Assembly (NCBI GenBank): GCA_009787085.1
Contig: WRGR01000040.1
Span: forward strand, 1-64,000
Source of the DNA: Actinomycetes bacterium
Lineage (GTDB): Bacteria > Actinomycetota > Coriobacteriia > Coriobacteriales > UBA8131
Length of the DNA: 64,000 nucleotides
Direction: 5' to 3'
Shown here: positions 1 through 10,225 of the stretch, one piece after another
Numbering within the stretch: the stretch's first letter is position 1
How the letters are laid out: every line of letters begins with the position of its first letter
Position numbers and translations under genes: made by a program
Notes under the pieces: model-generated
The model's input: the letters and a program-made list of their open reading frames with translations, nothing else
Databases searched by the model: none
Told to the model about the DNA's origin: nothing

Positions 1-2
1 CC

Positions 3-380
3 CGCCGTTTCCTCGACCACCTGCCGCAGGAGCAATACCCCGGAGGCAGCCTAGCTGCCGCCATCTACTTGGCGGGCGGCATTCGCGCCTTCGACCGGGG
101 CACGATGTCCGAGGAGCGCAATCCTGACGGCAGCGAACACCTCGCCAATATGGAGATGACGTGTCTCGCACTGCCAAAGCGGGTTTTCAGCCTGTCTCAG
201 CTGGCTTATGTTGCCGACCGCATTGCTTGGCTTTACGAGTGCCGCCGAATGATCGGCGGCTTACGCTTCACCGAAGAGCCGGGGCGGCTGCGCTGCTTTT
301 TCGGGCGCCTAGAATCCATCGGCGACTGGCCGGAGCAGTTGCTGGCAGCCTTCAAGAAGGAGATGCCTAGTGGCATATAA
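3..380 (+). CDS. Beta-eliminating lyase (tryptophanase / tyrosine phenol-lyase family), C-terminal part
   Basis: This frame is open from the left edge, so the gene is cut by the window. The roughly 125 visible residues end in the pattern of the C-terminal domain of PLP-dependent tryptophanases and tyrosine phenol-lyases: an AAIYLAGGIRAFDRGT stretch, a LALPKRVFS stretch and a final IGGLRFTEEPGRLRCFF stretch. Such enzymes split tryptophan or tyrosine into indole or phenol, pyruvate and ammonia. The PLP lysine lies upstream of the window, so the substrate cannot be decided here. The stop codon is 2 bp before the response-regulator start, but the two genes are functionally unrelated. Confidence 0.75.
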   Translation, partial: RRFLDHLPQEQYPGGSLAAAIYLAGGIRAFDRGTMSEERNPDGSEHLANMEMTCLALPKRVFSLSQLAYVADRIAWLYECRRMIGGLRFTEEPGRLRCFFGRLESIGDWPEQLLAAFKKEMPSGI

Positions 381-382
381 GC

Positions 383-1081
383 ATGATGCCTGAGATACTG
401 CTCGTCGAAGACGACCAGTCAATCGCCAAAAACCTCACCTTACTGTTAAGGTCGGAAAGCTTCAATATCACCCCTGCCGTGACACAGGCCGAGGCTTTAG
501 CACTGCTGGATGAGATGCACTTCGATTTGGCCCTAGTGGATATATCGCTGCCAGACGGCAACGGCTTTGCGCTCTGCACGGCAGTCAAAGAAGGGCAGGG
601 CATACCGGTGATCTTTCTGACCGCTGCTGATGACGAACTGAGCGTGGTCACTGGCCTGAACCTCGGTGCCGCCGACTATGTCATCAAGCCATTTCGCCCC
701 CGGGAGCTGATTGCCCGAATCAGAGCTGCGCTGCGCAAGACCGGCCAAGCCTCGGCAGTTTTCGAGGCCGGCGCGGTAAGCGTAGACACCACTCGCAGCC
801 TAGTGACGAAACATGGCTACGAAGTCTGCCTCTCGGCCTTAGAATACCGCTTGCTGCTGGTATTTGTGAACAACCCCAACCGGATCATCCAGCGCGACCG
901 GCTGATGGACGAGCTATGGTATGCTGCTGGGGAATTCGTCAACGACAATACCTTGACGGTCTACATCAAGCGCCTACGAGAAAAAATCGAAGACGACCCG
1001 CAAAACCCACAGATCATCCTGACAGTGAGGGGTATGGGCTACCGTTTAGGAGGGCAGCGTGTTCCGCAACAAGGAGCTTAG
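383..1081 (+). CDS. OmpR-family response regulator
   Basis: This is a two-domain response regulator of 232 residues. The receiver domain (about 1-115) has the acidic pair near D10/D11, a phospho-acceptor at about D53 in LALVDISLPDG, T80 and K102 in YVIKPF. The C-terminal winged helix (about 135-225) ends in the typical TVRGMGYRLG stretch of OmpR/PhoB proteins. Its end overlaps the GTG start of the histidine kinase by 23 bp, so the two are translationally coupled. An ABC exporter follows, which suggests that this pair controls that transporter, as in BceRS-type modules. The target is inferred from position only. Confidence 0.93.
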   Translation: MMPEILLVEDDQSIAKNLTLLLRSESFNITPAVTQAEALALLDEMHFDLALVDISLPDGNGFALCTAVKEGQGIPVIFLTAADDELSVVTGLNLGAADYVIKPFRPRELIARIRAALRKTGQASAVFEAGAVSVDTTRSLVTKHGYEVCLSALEYRLLLVFVNNPNRIIQRDRLMDELWYAAGEFVNDNTLTVYIKRLREKIEDDPQNPQIILTVRGMGYRLGGQRVPQQGA

Positions 1082-2147
1082 GCGCCTCAGCCTGCTCTTC
1101 CTAATACTGGCCGTGGCGGCAACAATCACAGGCTTTGCATTGAACATTGCCGCTGGCGTTGTTGCCATATGCTCTGCTGCCGCCTTCGGGACGGCCTTTC
1201 TTATCTTCACTAGGTCCCGCTACCGTGAGCTGGCCGAGATCGCCGACCAAGTGGATGCAGTAATGCACCACGAAGAATATCTACATTTGGAAGGCTTTGA
1301 GGAGGGCGAGCTAGCCATCCTGAAAAGCGAGATCAACAAGATGGCCATTTGTATCCGTGAACAAAACGCCAGTCTTAAAGAAGACAAGCGCTACTTGGCA
1401 GACTCTTTGGCCGATATCGCCCACCAGCTGCGCACCCCTCTGACTTCTGCCAACTTGATCGTCTCGCTGCTTAGGCAAGACGGCGGCACTGACAGCTCAA
1501 AAGAACTCGTCCATGAACTGGAAGAGCTGCTGCTGCAGATGGACTGGCTGATCACTACGCTGCTGAAGATCTCCCGTTTAGATGCCGGAGTTGTGGACTT
1601 TCAGATTAAGCCGGTGCCTGTACGCAAGCTGATAGCAGCCTCCCTACGGGCACTGGCAATCCAAATTGAGCTTATGGACATTGAAATACAGGTGAATGTA
1701 CCTGATGACTGTGTGATTCCGGGTGATTTTCATTGGCTGGTCGAAGCAGTGCGAAACATCCTCAAAAACTGTGTGGAGAGCAGCGGCCATGGCGGTCGTA
1801 TCGAGATCAGCTGCAAGGACAACCCGCTTTTCTTGAGGCTCATCATCCACGACTCCGGCCCGGGTTTTGACCTCGACGAACTGCCTTATATCTTCGTCCG
1901 CTTCTTCAGTGGCAATAAAATGGCGGCAGAGGCGGCCGAGCGCGACAACAGTTGCCCATCGACCAAAGACAACCCGAATGAGAGCAGCGGCAGCGGCCTA
2001 GAGGCTCAAGACGCAAACGAACGAACCTGCGGCTGGGGCATCGGACTAGCCTTGAGCAAGATGATCGTAAACAGGCTAAACGGCAGCCTGACTGCTGCAA
2101 ATCACCCGATTAAGGGCGCAGTGTTCTCCATACGCTTCGAAAAATGA
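1059..2147 (+). CDS. Sensor histidine kinase with short membrane domain
   Basis: This 362-residue kinase starts at GTG, preceded by an AGGAGGG site inside the upstream gene. Two membrane helices (about 10-30 and 33-52) are joined by almost no extracellular loop, as in intramembrane-sensing kinases. The dimerisation helix holds the phospho-acceptor in DIAHQLRTPLTS (about H122). The ATPase domain shows the N box (ILKNCVE), the G1 box (HDSGPGFD) and a final WGIGLALSKMIV. The ATP-lid region carries an extra stretch of about 40 polar residues. With the response regulator and the following ABC exporter this resembles peptide-antibiotic sensing and detoxification modules, but the ligand is unknown. 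Confidence 0.92.
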   Translation: MFRNKELRRLSLLFLILAVAATITGFALNIAAGVVAICSAAAFGTAFLIFTRSRYRELAEIADQVDAVMHHEEYLHLEGFEEGELAILKSEINKMAICIREQNASLKEDKRYLADSLADIAHQLRTPLTSANLIVSLLRQDGGTDSSKELVHELEELLLQMDWLITTLLKISRLDAGVVDFQIKPVPVRKLIAASLRALAIQIELMDIEIQVNVPDDCVIPGDFHWLVEAVRNILKNCVESSGHGGRIEISCKDNPLFLRLIIHDSGPGFDLDELPYIFVRFFSGNKMAAEAAERDNSCPSTKDNPNESSGSGLEAQDANERTCGWGIGLALSKMIVNRLNGSLTAANHPIKGAVFSIRFEK

Positions 2148-2301
2148 GAGATGTGTCACCTGAAAATCATGATCTTGTCAGGTCTAGACGATATAGTATT
2201 TATTGTGAATCGAGCAGTTGGGAACCCCGCCGCAGAGGATCGTACCACTCACCGGGCAAACGCCCTGCCCGGATGCCCAAGACTCAAGGAGAGGGTCACA
2301 C

Positions 2302-2338
2302 TGTCCGGCAGCCAGACAACGCCCCTGGCTGCCGGACA
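2302..2338. promoter_or_regulatory. 14-bp inverted repeat in front of the ABC exporter genes
   Basis: TGTCCGGCAGCCAG is followed after a 9-base loop by its exact reverse complement. It sits 37 bp before the ATPase start, inside the 228-bp gap between the kinase and the ABC genes. No T-run follows on the plus strand, so it is a poor intrinsic terminator. It may be an operator for the response regulator or a leader hairpin. Confidence 0.5.
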
Positions 2339-2375
2339 AATTATCAGGGAAGCATCGCAGAGAAACGGTTAAAGC

Positions 2376-3056
2376 ATGGAACTCCTAAAGCTGCTAGATG
2401 TCTGCAAGTACTACGGCAAGGGCGAAAACAGGGTAACCGCCCTCAACCATGTGTCGTTTGCGGTTGAGAAAGGAGAGTTCGTGGTGATTGTCGGTGCCAG
2501 TGGCTCCGGTAAATCCACCTTGCTGCATACGATCGGCGGTGTGGACGCCCCTAGCTCTGGCAAGGTCTGCCTCTATGACCAAGACGTCTACGCCCAAAGT
2601 GCCGAAAAACTGGCCGTTTTCCGTCGCCGCCAAGTCGGCTTGATCTATCAATTCTACAACCTCATCCCAACCCTGAACGTAGTGGAGAACATCACTTTGC
2701 CGGTTTTGCTAGACAAGCGTCAAGCCGATCCGCTGCGCGTCGAAGAGCTACTGCAGTTGCTGGATCTTTCAGAGCGCCGCGACTGCCTGCCCAACCAACT
2801 CTCCGGTGGCCAGCAGCAGCGGGTATCCATCGGTCGGGCGCTGATGTCGGCACCGGCAGTGGTGCTAGCCGACGAGCCCACCGGTAACCTGGACAGTCAG
2901 AACAGCCAAGAAGTACTCGAACTGTTGAAGCTGAGCCAGCGCGAATATGGTCAGACTTTGATTATCGTTACCCATGACGAGCGTATTGCCCTGCAAGCTG
3001 ATCGAGTGATCAGCATTTCCGACGGCCGTATCTCCCGGGACGAGTGGGTATACTGA
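2376..3056 (+). CDS. ABC transporter ATPase, MacB/LolD/BceA type
   Basis: A 226-residue ATPase with Walker [12 protein letters not shown], a Q-loop (YQFYNLIP), the signature [15 protein letters not shown], Walker [14 protein letters not shown] and the switch histidine in IIVTHDE. The length and the PTGNLDS form are typical of ATPases that pair with FtsX/MacB-fold permeases. Its TGA shares one base with the permease ATG (TGATG), so the two are coupled. It should power the large permease encoded next. Control by the upstream two-component system is inferred from gene order. Confidence 0.93.
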   Translation: MELLKLLDVCKYYGKGENRVTALNHVSFAVEKGEFVVIVGASGSGKSTLLHTIGGVDAPSSGKVCLYDQDVYAQSAEKLAVFRRRQVGLIYQFYNLIPTLNVVENITLPVLLDKRQADPLRVEELLQLLDLSERRDCLPNQLSGGQQQRVSIGRALMSAPAVVLADEPTGNLDSQNSQEVLELLKLSQREYGQTLIIVTHDERIALQADRVISISDGRISRDEWVY

Positions 3057-5689
3057 TGCATATCCTGCATCAAGCCAGCCTACAAAGCTTGAGGGAGATG
3101 CGCTCGCGAACACTGGCGACTATTGTCGGCATCGTCTTGTCCGTAGCCCTGATCACCGCGGTCCTTACCTCTGTGTCCTCATTTCAGAACTACCTGGTAC
3201 AATCACAAATCGAGGCCGCTGGCAACTGGCAAGTCAGGCTGACGGGAGTGAGTTTTGCTGTTTTGGACGATTTACGATCCGATGATCGGGTTGCTGCCAC
3301 AGCAGAAGTGCAGCATGTCGGCTATGGCCTGTTAAACCAAGGGCAAACAGACCAAGCCAGCCTTTTTGTGGTCGGCCTGAACGATGAGGCCTTCGGTAGC
3401 CTGCCAGTACGGATCGTCGCCGGTAGGCTGCCTGAGAACAACCACGAGATAGTGATTCCCGGGCTTCTGAGCGTAGGTAACGAAAACAGCAAGAGCAGCG
3501 CCCTTAAGATCGGCGCTGAGGTCAATCTGGTCTTGGGCGAATACCCGAATGATGCACAGCTGCCCGCCCAAGGCCAAGCCTCGAATAGCGGTACCATAGT
3601 CACTGCCTCCAAAGCATCAGCTTTCTCAACGCCAATACACCAAGAAAGCTACACTGTGGTCGGCATCTGCAACAGCATAGATCTTGGCGGTTCTCCATAC
3701 TCAGACTTCACCCTGATCACCAAAACAAACATCACTGCCACAGCCGGTGTCAATGGTGCCGATAGCACTGATAGTCCTGCCGTTTTTGATGCCTACGTTC
3801 GGCTGAAGTCGCCATCTCAAGCCGCTGCCTTTGCCCAAGGCCTCGATGCCGCCTACACGCCTGAACTGAACTCCGTCTTGTTGGAGCTAATGGGGCTGTC
3901 AGACAACAACAGCAGCTCGTATGTCCTGATCTACTTGCTGGAGGCGGTTCTTATCGCCTTGATCATGGCTTGTTCGATATTGCTGATCTACAACGCCTTC
4001 GCCATTTCCTTCAGCGAGCGCTCCCGCCAGTTCGGCATACTTGCCTCAGTGGGCGCCACCAAAAGACAGTTGATGGCCACCGCCGTTTTTGAAGGCCTTT
4101 GCCTCGGTGCAGTTGGCATACCCATCGGCCTGATGGTGGGAGCCGTTGGCATTGGGGCGACCTTGAGCTTCGTCGGCATTATGTTCAAACAGATGACCGG
4201 CATCGACGCTACCTTGTCACCGCATCTCTCAGCGCCAGCCATCCTAGTGGCCATCGCGGCCAGCATCATCACCGTATTGGCCTCAGCCTACATACCGGCA
4301 CGCAAGGCCTTCCAAACCTCGATAATCGATGCCATTCGCCAATCTGACGACATCAAAATCAGCGCCAGGTCGGTCAGAAGCCCCAAATTGGTTCAAAAGA
4401 TCTTCGGTTTGGATGGTACGCTGGCACTGAAGGGCTTCAAACGCAACAAAAGGCGCTACCGCAGCACAGTCCTTTCGCTGTCTATCAGTGTGGTGCTATT
4501 CGTTTCCGCCGCCGCCTACGGCATGCACCTCAATAGCGCCGCCAATGCGCCGAGTAGCTATGGTTTCGACCTGGCGCTAATGCCACAGCAAGCCAGAGAC
4601 AGCAGCGGCAATGTTCGAATGTTGCAGCTTTTTGCCAATTTGAAGCAAACAGACCAAGTCTATCAGGGTACCTACATCAGTGCCATCAGCTGCACTGCAA
4701 GTATCCCCAGCGACTATCTGAGCCAAGGCTATCCTCGCCTTCAGGGCCTGGTCAACGGCTCGGAGGCCGGGTCATCTGTCCCCGTCACACTGCTATTCCT
4801 TGATGATACGAGCTACCAAGGCTATCTCACGTGCCTTGGCCTACCTGTTGATGAATACCGCCCAGAACAAGGAATGCTGCTGGCCTGGGTCGCAGGCGGG
4901 GTGGCCAGCAGCAACGACAAGCCTAGCAATGGCGACAGTATCCGCAACGACAAACAGGACGCCTTGCAGATTAACCTGAGCATAGACAGCGCCAACGGGA
5001 CAACAGTGCATCGCGCTCTGGCCTGTACCGTTGTTGACCAGCCTCCTGAGCTTGGCCTCGTAGCGCAGTTCGGGGGGCTCATGGCATTCGCCCCTTATTC
5101 CTCAATGGCCTTCTTCGGTAAAACCGTCCAGAACAGCGCAAGTGTCTATATGGCCTTCTTGTCCCACGACCCAACGAAGTCAGAGGCGGCAATGCGCTTG
5201 ATAATCAAGGAAGCCGGGCTGTCTTCGAGCTATGTGTTGAGGTCATCGGCCGATACGGGCATGCAGATCCGAAACGCCACCCTGATACTCAATGTCTTCA
5301 GCCATGGCTTTGTGATCATGATCGGCCTGATCAGCACGGCCAACGTTTTCAACACCCTGTCTACCAGCGTAAAACTGCGGAGACGAGAGTTTGCCATGCT
5401 CCGCTCGATGGGTATGGACAACCGAATGTTCAACAGGATGGTCAGCCTCGAATGCCTGGTCTACGGTTTGAAGGCACTGGCTTGGGGTTTGCCGGCTTCG
5501 GTGCTCGCCAGCTTCCTGATCCACCGTGCCATGGGCAACGCCACCAGTACGCTTTTCATGCTGCCGTGGGTAGGCATAGCTATCAGCGTCTTTAGCGTGT
5601 TCACGGTGGTCTTCGCCACTATGCTCTATGCCACCAGTAAGCTAAAGCAGACGAATGTCATCGAGGTGCTGCGCAACGACACGGCTTAA
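3056..5689 (+). CDS. ABC transporter permease, FtsX/MacB fold (877 aa)
   Basis: The track start (GTG 3044) lies inside the ATPase gene. The ATG at 3056 overlapping the ATPase stop is preferred and gives about 877 residues. An N-terminal helix (about 15-40) is followed by a soluble domain to about residue 280. A three-helix FtsX block follows, with the typical [19 protein letters not shown] stretch. A second helix near 480, a second soluble domain and a second FtsX block ([17 protein letters not shown]) complete the protein. Two FtsX blocks in one chain suggest a duplicated permease that can act without a second subunit. Such systems export or dislodge peptides, lipids or antibiotics. The stop overlaps that of convergent oppF (TTAA). 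Confidence 0.9.
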   Translation: MHILHQASLQSLREMRSRTLATIVGIVLSVALITAVLTSVSSFQNYLVQSQIEAAGNWQVRLTGVSFAVLDDLRSDDRVAATAEVQHVGYGLLNQGQTDQASLFVVGLNDEAFGSLPVRIVAGRLPENNHEIVIPGLLSVGNENSKSSALKIGAEVNLVLGEYPNDAQLPAQGQASNSGTIVTASKASAFSTPIHQESYTVVGICNSIDLGGSPYSDFTLITKTNITATAGVNGADSTDSPAVFDAYVRLKSPSQAAAFAQGLDAAYTPELNSVLLELMGLSDNNSSSYVLIYLLEAVLIALIMACSILLIYNAFAISFSERSRQFGILASVGATKRQLMATAVFEGLCLGAVGIPIGLMVGAVGIGATLSFVGIMFKQMTGIDATLSPHLSAPAILVAIAASIITVLASAYIPARKAFQTSIIDAIRQSDDIKISARSVRSPKLVQKIFGLDGTLALKGFKRNKRRYRSTVLSLSISVVLFVSAAAYGMHLNSAANAPSSYGFDLALMPQQARDSSGNVRMLQLFANLKQTDQVYQGTYISAISCTASIPSDYLSQGYPRLQGLVNGSEAGSSVPVTLLFLDDTSYQGYLTCLGLPVDEYRPEQGMLLAWVAGGVASSNDKPSNGDSIRNDKQDALQINLSIDSANGTTVHRALACTVVDQPPELGLVAQFGGLMAFAPYSSMAFFGKTVQNSASVYMAFLSHDPTKSEAAMRLIIKEAGLSSSYVLRSSADTGMQIRNATLILNVFSHGFVIMIGLISTANVFNTLSTSVKLRRREFAMLRSMGMDNRMFNRMVSLECLVYGLKALAWGLPASVLASFLIHRAMGNATSTLFMLPWVGIAISVFSVFTVVFATMLYATSKLKQTNVIEVLRNDTA

Positions 5690-6819
5690 GGGGTTTCTCC
5701 TCGAACTCCTCTTGCGCCTACACAATGGCAGGCACAGAAGTGGCGGGGGGCGACCTCCAACAACTCGGGTTCAACCTCATCGCAAAGCGGTACCTTGGCA
5801 AAACAGCGGCTAGAAAAACGACACCCCGGCGGCGGATCGATGGGCGAAGGCACATCGCCCTCCAAAATGATGCGCTGGCGCTTCTTGGTGCGCTCAACTG
5901 TCGGGATAGCCGAGAGCAAAGCTTGGGTGTAAGGTGAGAGCGGCCGGTCGTACAGTTCGTGCTTGGGCGCCACCTCAAAAAGCTTGCCCAAATACATCAC
6001 CCCAACTTGATCGGAGACATGCTTGACCACATTCAGGCCATGGGCGATGAACAGATAGGTTAGGCCGAACTGCTCTTTCAGGTCATCCAAAAGATTTAAG
6101 ACCTGCGCCTGAATAGAAACATCGAGAGCCGACACCGGTTCATCGCAAACGATGAAACGTGGCCGCAGGGCAAGCGCCCGGGCAATGCCAATACGTTGCC
6201 GCTGGCCACCGGAGAACTCATGCGGATAACGGTTGCGCATGTAGTTGGCTAGACCGACGTGCTCCAAAAGCTCGTTGACTCGCGCCTCCACCTGCTTTTT
6301 GGGCAACATCTTATTGGTCAACATCGGCTCGGCAATAATATCACCGACTCGCATCCGCGGATTCAGTGAAGCATAGGGGTCTTGGAATATCAGCTGGATG
6401 TCACGACAGTAGGTTTTGCGCTCCGCCGGCTTCAAGGCCAACAGGTTATGGCCGTCGAAGAATATCTCACCGGCAGTCGGCCTAACCAAGTTCACCAGCA
6501 TCTTGCCCACTGTGGTCTTGCCACAACCGGACTCCCCCACCAGTCCGAAAGTCTCACCAGGACGGATCGAGAAACTAACATTGCTGACAGCGTGCACCAA
6601 GGAACGCTTGGAGCCAAAGCGGCTGTTGTCGGCGACATAGGTCTTGCTTAGATGGCGGATATCCAAGAGCACATCGCTTCGCGGTAGCTTGGAGCCTAGG
6701 CTGTCTGGGACATCTGACGCCCCGCCATCAGCTTGGCTAGTGTCGCGGTCGCAAGCCCCAGCACTGGTGGAGAGCTGCGCTGTTTGGCCTTTGTCACTGC
6801 CCTTGGAACGTGGCTTCAT
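5686..6819 (-). CDS. oppF: Oligopeptide/dipeptide ABC transporter ATPase OppF
   Basis: A 377-residue ATPase with Walker [13 protein letters not shown], signature [16 protein letters not shown] and Walker [13 protein letters not shown]. The C-terminal extension is the Opp/Dpp ATPase domain, with a Cys-rich stretch ([15 protein letters not shown]) likely to bind an iron-sulfur cluster. About 40 polar residues precede the ATPase fold. It is the last gene of the minus-strand oppBCDF run and overlaps oppD by 4 bp. With OppD it forms the ATPase heterodimer for peptide uptake. Confidence 0.93.
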   Translation of the reverse strand: MKPRSKGSDKGQTAQLSTSAGACDRDTSQADGGASDVPDSLGSKLPRSDVLLDIRHLSKTYVADNSRFGSKRSLVHAVSNVSFSIRPGETFGLVGESGCGKTTVGKMLVNLVRPTAGEIFFDGHNLLALKPAERKTYCRDIQLIFQDPYASLNPRMRVGDIIAEPMLTNKMLPKKQVEARVNELLEHVGLANYMRNRYPHEFSGGQRQRIGIARALALRPRFIVCDEPVSALDVSIQAQVLNLLDDLKEQFGLTYLFIAHGLNVVKHVSDQVGVMYLGKLFEVAPKHELYDRPLSPYTQALLSAIPTVERTKKRQRIILEGDVPSPIDPPPGCRFSSRCFAKVPLCDEVEPELLEVAPRHFCACHCVGARGVRGETP

Positions 6820-8117
6820 GAAACATCATCCCCTAGTGCCTTCTCATAGAGATGGCAGCGCACCATATGCGTCCTCTGGTGGTTGATCAGCCTTGGAACA
6901 TCCTTACGACAAACATCCATGCAACTGTCGCAGCGGTCTGAGAAATGGCAGCCGGGCGGCATGTGCAAAGGATTGGGTACCGAACCCTTGATCATATAGA
7001 GACGACCGCTGTCGTCATCGTCAATGCTCGGCACAGATTTCAGCAAACCCAAGGTATAGGGGTGCAAGGGCTTCTCGAAGAGCTCTCGGGCAGAAGCAGC
7101 CTCGACCACCTGCCCGCAATACATCACCACCACCTTGTCGGCGACCTCCGAGACTACACCTAGGTCATGGGTGACCAAAAGCACAGCCATCTGGGTCTCA
7201 GAGCGCAACCGGTTGATGAGGTCAAGGATCTGCGCTTGGATAGTAACGTCCAGCGCTGTGGTCGGCTCATCAGCAATCAACAGCTTCGGCGAGCAGGCCA
7301 GCGCCATGGCGATCATCACCCGCTGGCGCATACCGCCGGACATCTGATGCGGATAATCACGAGCACGCTGCTCGGGCGACGGAATGCCCACCCAGCGCAG
7401 CATCTCCACAGCATGCGCCCAAGCTTCTCCCTTGCTGATCGGCTGATGGGCAGAGATAGCCTCGACGATCTGCCTACCAACCCGGTAGACCGGGTTCAGG
7501 GAGGTCATCGGCTCTTGGAAGATCATCGCCATCTCTGAGCCACGCAAAGCGCAATACTCTGACTCCTTGATGGTTGGCAGGGGCTTTACCCTGTTCTTTT
7601 TGAGCCTTTTTGGCTCTGCTTCAGGTGTTGCCGGAACAGGCGGACTTTCCGGCCTCCCATTCGTAGGCCGGAAAGTCCCAGTAGTCTTGCCATTGCCCTC
7701 AGCCAAATCATGGCCGTTCCCAGCATCATAGCCAGCCAAAGTCTGGCCATTGAAGCGGATCCTGCCGCCTGTCACCATGCCGGTTTCAGAAAGCAGCCCC
7801 ATGATCGAAAGCACAGTGACCGACTTGCCGGAACCAGACTCGCCGACGATAGCCAAGGTCTGGCCGGTGTCCACTTCGAAACTGACATCCTCGACTGCCG
7901 CAACGGTGCCATCCTTGACCGCGAACTCGCAACGCAGGTTACGCACCGAGAGCAGCGGCTCAGCCGCGGCAGCCTCAGTGGCCGCGGCAGCCTCAGTGGC
8001 CGCGGCAGCCTCAGTGGCCGCGGCAGCCTCAGCAGTCTCGTTTTGGGTCGCTTTGTCGGGTGCCACGTTGCTCGCAAGCTTCCTGTTCGTCTTGGTCATC
8101 TCAGCCACCCTGATCAC
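6816..8117 (-). CDS. oppD: Oligopeptide/dipeptide ABC transporter ATPase OppD with low-complexity N-terminus and an insertion
   Basis: A 433-residue ATPase with Walker [14 protein letters not shown], signature [16 protein letters not shown], Walker [14 protein letters not shown] and the C-terminal Cys motif ([15 protein letters not shown]). Two parts are unusual. The N-terminal 50 residues contain EAAAAT repeated several times, encoded by an 18-bp tandem repeat. About 60 Pro/Glu/Lys-rich residues are inserted between Walker A and the Q-loop (MIFQEP). The start is uncertain: the GTG used here overlaps the oppC stop, and an ATG six codons downstream is an alternative. It pairs with OppF. Confidence 0.9.
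   Translation of the reverse strand: MIRVAEMTKTNRKLASNVAPDKATQNETAEAAAATEAAAATEAAAATEAAAAEPLLSVRNLRCEFAVKDGTVAAVEDVSFEVDTGQTLAIVGESGSGKSVTVLSIMGLLSETGMVTGGRIRFNGQTLAGYDAGNGHDLAEGNGKTTGTFRPTNGRPESPPVPATPEAEPKRLKKNRVKPLPTIKESEYCALRGSEMAMIFQEPMTSLNPVYRVGRQIVEAISAHQPISKGEAWAHAVEMLRWVGIPSPEQRARDYPHQMSGGMRQRVMIAMALACSPKLLIADEPTTALDVTIQAQILDLINRLRSETQMAVLLVTHDLGVVSEVADKVVVMYCGQVVEAASARELFEKPLHPYTLGLLKSVPSIDDDDSGRLYMIKGSVPNPLHMPPGCHFSDRCDSCMDVCRKDVPRLINHQRTHMVRCHLYEKALGDDVS
7963..8031. repeat. 18-bp tandem repeat inside oppD
   Basis: Three exact copies and one 15-bp partial copy of GCCGCGGCAGCCTCAGTG lie in frame near the 5' end of oppD and encode the EAAAAT repeats. Copy number may vary between strains because the unit is a multiple of three. 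Confidence 0.9.
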
Positions 8118-9085
8118 CTCTTCCGGGTTTTCGGATCAAGGCCGTCACGGATGCCATTGCCCAACAGATTGAAGGCCAGCACCGTGGACATGATGGCCAG
8201 TCCCGGGAAGAGCATCAGCCAAGGAGCGCGGAGAATCTCATCGCGGCCACGGCCGAGCATATCCCCCCATTCGGCCAAAGGCGGCTGCACGCCCAGCCCC
8301 AAAAAGCCCAAGGCCGCTGTGTCCAGCACCGCCGTGGAAATGCCCAAGGTGGCACGAACGATAATCGAGGGCAAAACATTGGGCAGGATGTGGCGGAAGA
8401 TAATCTTGGAATCCGAGTCGCCGATCACCCGGGCGGCAGCTACGTAGTCGCTTTCTTTGATAGACAGTATCTCGCTGCGAACAATACGCGCATATTCCGG
8501 AATGGAAACCAAGCCAATGGCAATCACGGCCTTCTCCACGCCCTTACCCAGCGCCGCCATCAAAGCAATGGCCAACAGGATGGATGGGATGGCCAGCATC
8601 ATGTCCATGACCCGCATCACCACCGCATCCGTTCTGCGGCCACGATAGCCGGACACCGCCCCCAGCAGCACACCAATGGAAAGCGAGATGGCCACGGCCG
8701 AAAAACCGACTGTCAGCGATATCTGCGTACCTACCAGTATGCGGCAGAAAATATCACGGCCTTGCAAGTCGGTGCCGCACCAATGTGCTGCAGATGGGCC
8801 GAGCAGGGTGTTTTTCAAGTCTTGGGCAAAAGGATCATAGGGCAGCACCTGGGGAAAGACCTTGGTCACCAAAGCCACCAGCCCAAGAATGAGGATGAAG
8901 AGCAAGCTGATAAAGGCGGCTTTATTGGAGAAGATACCGCTCCAAACATCTTTCCAGAAGCTCTGACGCCCCTCCAGCATAGCCTCTTCGTCAATCAGAG
9001 AGACACTGCCCCTAGCGTCCAAGGTCAAGTCTGGGTAGGCCACAGAGGCCATTTTACGGGAGTTCCGCCTTGCCATCTTCCTCAC
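8114..9085 (-). CDS. oppC: Oligopeptide ABC transporter permease OppC
   Basis: A 323-residue permease of the DppC/OppC family. A cytoplasmic N-terminal stretch of about 50 residues precedes the first helix (AAFISLLFILILGLVAL). An OppC-type periplasmic segment follows (HWCGTDLQGRDIFCRILVG), then further helices and the EAA loop that contacts the ATPases (EYARIVRSEILSIKESDYVAAARVIG, in part). The C-terminus ([19 protein letters not shown]) is characteristic. It overlaps oppB and oppD by 4 bp each and forms the channel with OppB. Confidence 0.94.
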   Translation of the reverse strand: MRKMARRNSRKMASVAYPDLTLDARGSVSLIDEEAMLEGRQSFWKDVWSGIFSNKAAFISLLFILILGLVALVTKVFPQVLPYDPFAQDLKNTLLGPSAAHWCGTDLQGRDIFCRILVGTQISLTVGFSAVAISLSIGVLLGAVSGYRGRRTDAVVMRVMDMMLAIPSILLAIALMAALGKGVEKAVIAIGLVSIPEYARIVRSEILSIKESDYVAAARVIGDSDSKIIFRHILPNVLPSIIVRATLGISTAVLDTAALGFLGLGVQPPLAEWGDMLGRGRDEILRAPWLMLFPGLAIMSTVLAFNLLGNGIRDGLDPKTRKR

Positions 9086-10101
9086 CCCTCGTCCAAGCTG
9101 CCGTACTTGATACGGGGGTCAAGGAAGGCATAGATGATGTCCACTATCAGGTTGATGGCCACGAAGATCACGGCAATCAGCAGTACCACGCCTTGGATCA
9201 CCGGAAAATCGCTTTTCAACACACACTCCACCGTGTATTTGCCAATACCAGGCCAGGCAAAGACCGTCTCGGTGAGTATCGCCCCGCCCAGAAGGCTGCC
9301 CAGCTGTAGGCCGATCACTGTGGTGACCGGCAACATCGCGGTGCGCAAGGCATGCTTGCCGTTGACCACCCGTCTGCTCAGGCCCTTAGCGCGGGCCGTG
9401 CGCACAAAGTCTTCGTTTAAGGAGTTAACCATACTGGAGCGCGTCATGCGAGTGATGATGGCCATAGAGTACAGCGCCAAAGCAACGGTTGGCAATATCA
9501 GGTGCAGCAAAACATCGCCCAGCGCCCGCCAGTTGCCCTGCACTATGGTGTCCAAGATGAACAGGCCGGTGCCGCCAGAAGGCTGGAGCATCGGTGCTGC
9601 CCGACCGCCAGACGGCAGCCAATGGAGAATACCAGCAAACAACAATATCAGTAAGATGCCGCTCCAAAATATCGGCATCGACACCCCGATTAAGGCAAAG
9701 AGCATACTAGCGTGGTCAACCAGCTTGTTCTTACGCACCGCCGCCACCCTGCCCAACGTAACCCCGAGCACGGAGGCTACCAAGATCGCGCAGATTGCCA
9801 GCTCGATGGTCGCTGGGAAACGAGCACCGATCTCCCGGACAACCGGTGCCTTGCTGTAATAGGATTTGCCAAGGTCGCCATGTAGGGCGCCGCCGATAAA
9901 ATTAACATATTGCAGCCAGATCGGGTCGCTCAAGCCGTTGTCTTGGCGCCAAGTGGCCATTTGCTCCATCGTGGCATGCTCGCCCAAGACCACTGGTGCC
10001 GGATCAGGCGAAAGCACCCTAGTGATCAGGAATATGATAATCGTCACTCCAAGGAGCACCGGAATCATCATCAAGAGGCGTTTAAGGATATATTTCAGCA
10101 C
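9082..10101 (-). CDS. oppB: Oligopeptide ABC transporter permease OppB
   Basis: A 339-residue DppB/OppB-family permease. It begins with the typical first helix (RLLMMIPVLLGVTIIIFLITR), has the GDLGKSYYSKAPVV stretch, and carries the EAA-type loop around SLNEDFVRTARAKGLSRR. The C-terminus includes the LDPRIKYG stretch. It is separated from oppA by 124 bp that contain a hairpin, so the binding protein may be made in excess over the membrane part. Confidence 0.94.
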   Translation of the reverse strand: MLKYILKRLLMMIPVLLGVTIIIFLITRVLSPDPAPVVLGEHATMEQMATWRQDNGLSDPIWLQYVNFIGGALHGDLGKSYYSKAPVVREIGARFPATIELAICAILVASVLGVTLGRVAAVRKNKLVDHASMLFALIGVSMPIFWSGILLILLFAGILHWLPSGGRAAPMLQPSGGTGLFILDTIVQGNWRALGDVLLHLILPTVALALYSMAIITRMTRSSMVNSLNEDFVRTARAKGLSRRVVNGKHALRTAMLPVTTVIGLQLGSLLGGAILTETVFAWPGIGKYTVECVLKSDFPVIQGVVLLIAVIFVAINLIVDIIYAFLDPRIKYGSLDEG

Positions 10102-10176
10102 TTAGCTCACGTTCTAGACGGCCAAATCGGCCAAATCGGGGCGGTCGGGACGAGCTCGGTCGGAGCAGTCAGGAGA

Positions 10177-10206
10177 GGAAGCCGACAACATCTGTCGTCG
10201 GCTTCC
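10177..10206 (-). terminator. Hairpin between oppA and oppB
   Basis: GGAAGCCGAC and GTCGGCTTCC form a perfect 10-bp stem around a 10-base loop in the oppA-oppB gap. There is no good T-run, so it probably acts as an attenuator or RNA-stabilising hairpin. Confidence 0.5.
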
Positions 10207-10225
10207 CTGTTGGCACTAATCTAAC

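Noticed and set aside
2144-2467. 107-codon frame between the histidine kinase and the ABC ATPase
   Set aside because: It overlaps the ATPase start in another frame and is Arg/Pro-rich without a ribosome site.
7750-8447. Long plus-strand frames opposite oppD
   Set aside because: They arise from the low-complexity tandem repeat and the high-GC antisense strand, and have no family features.
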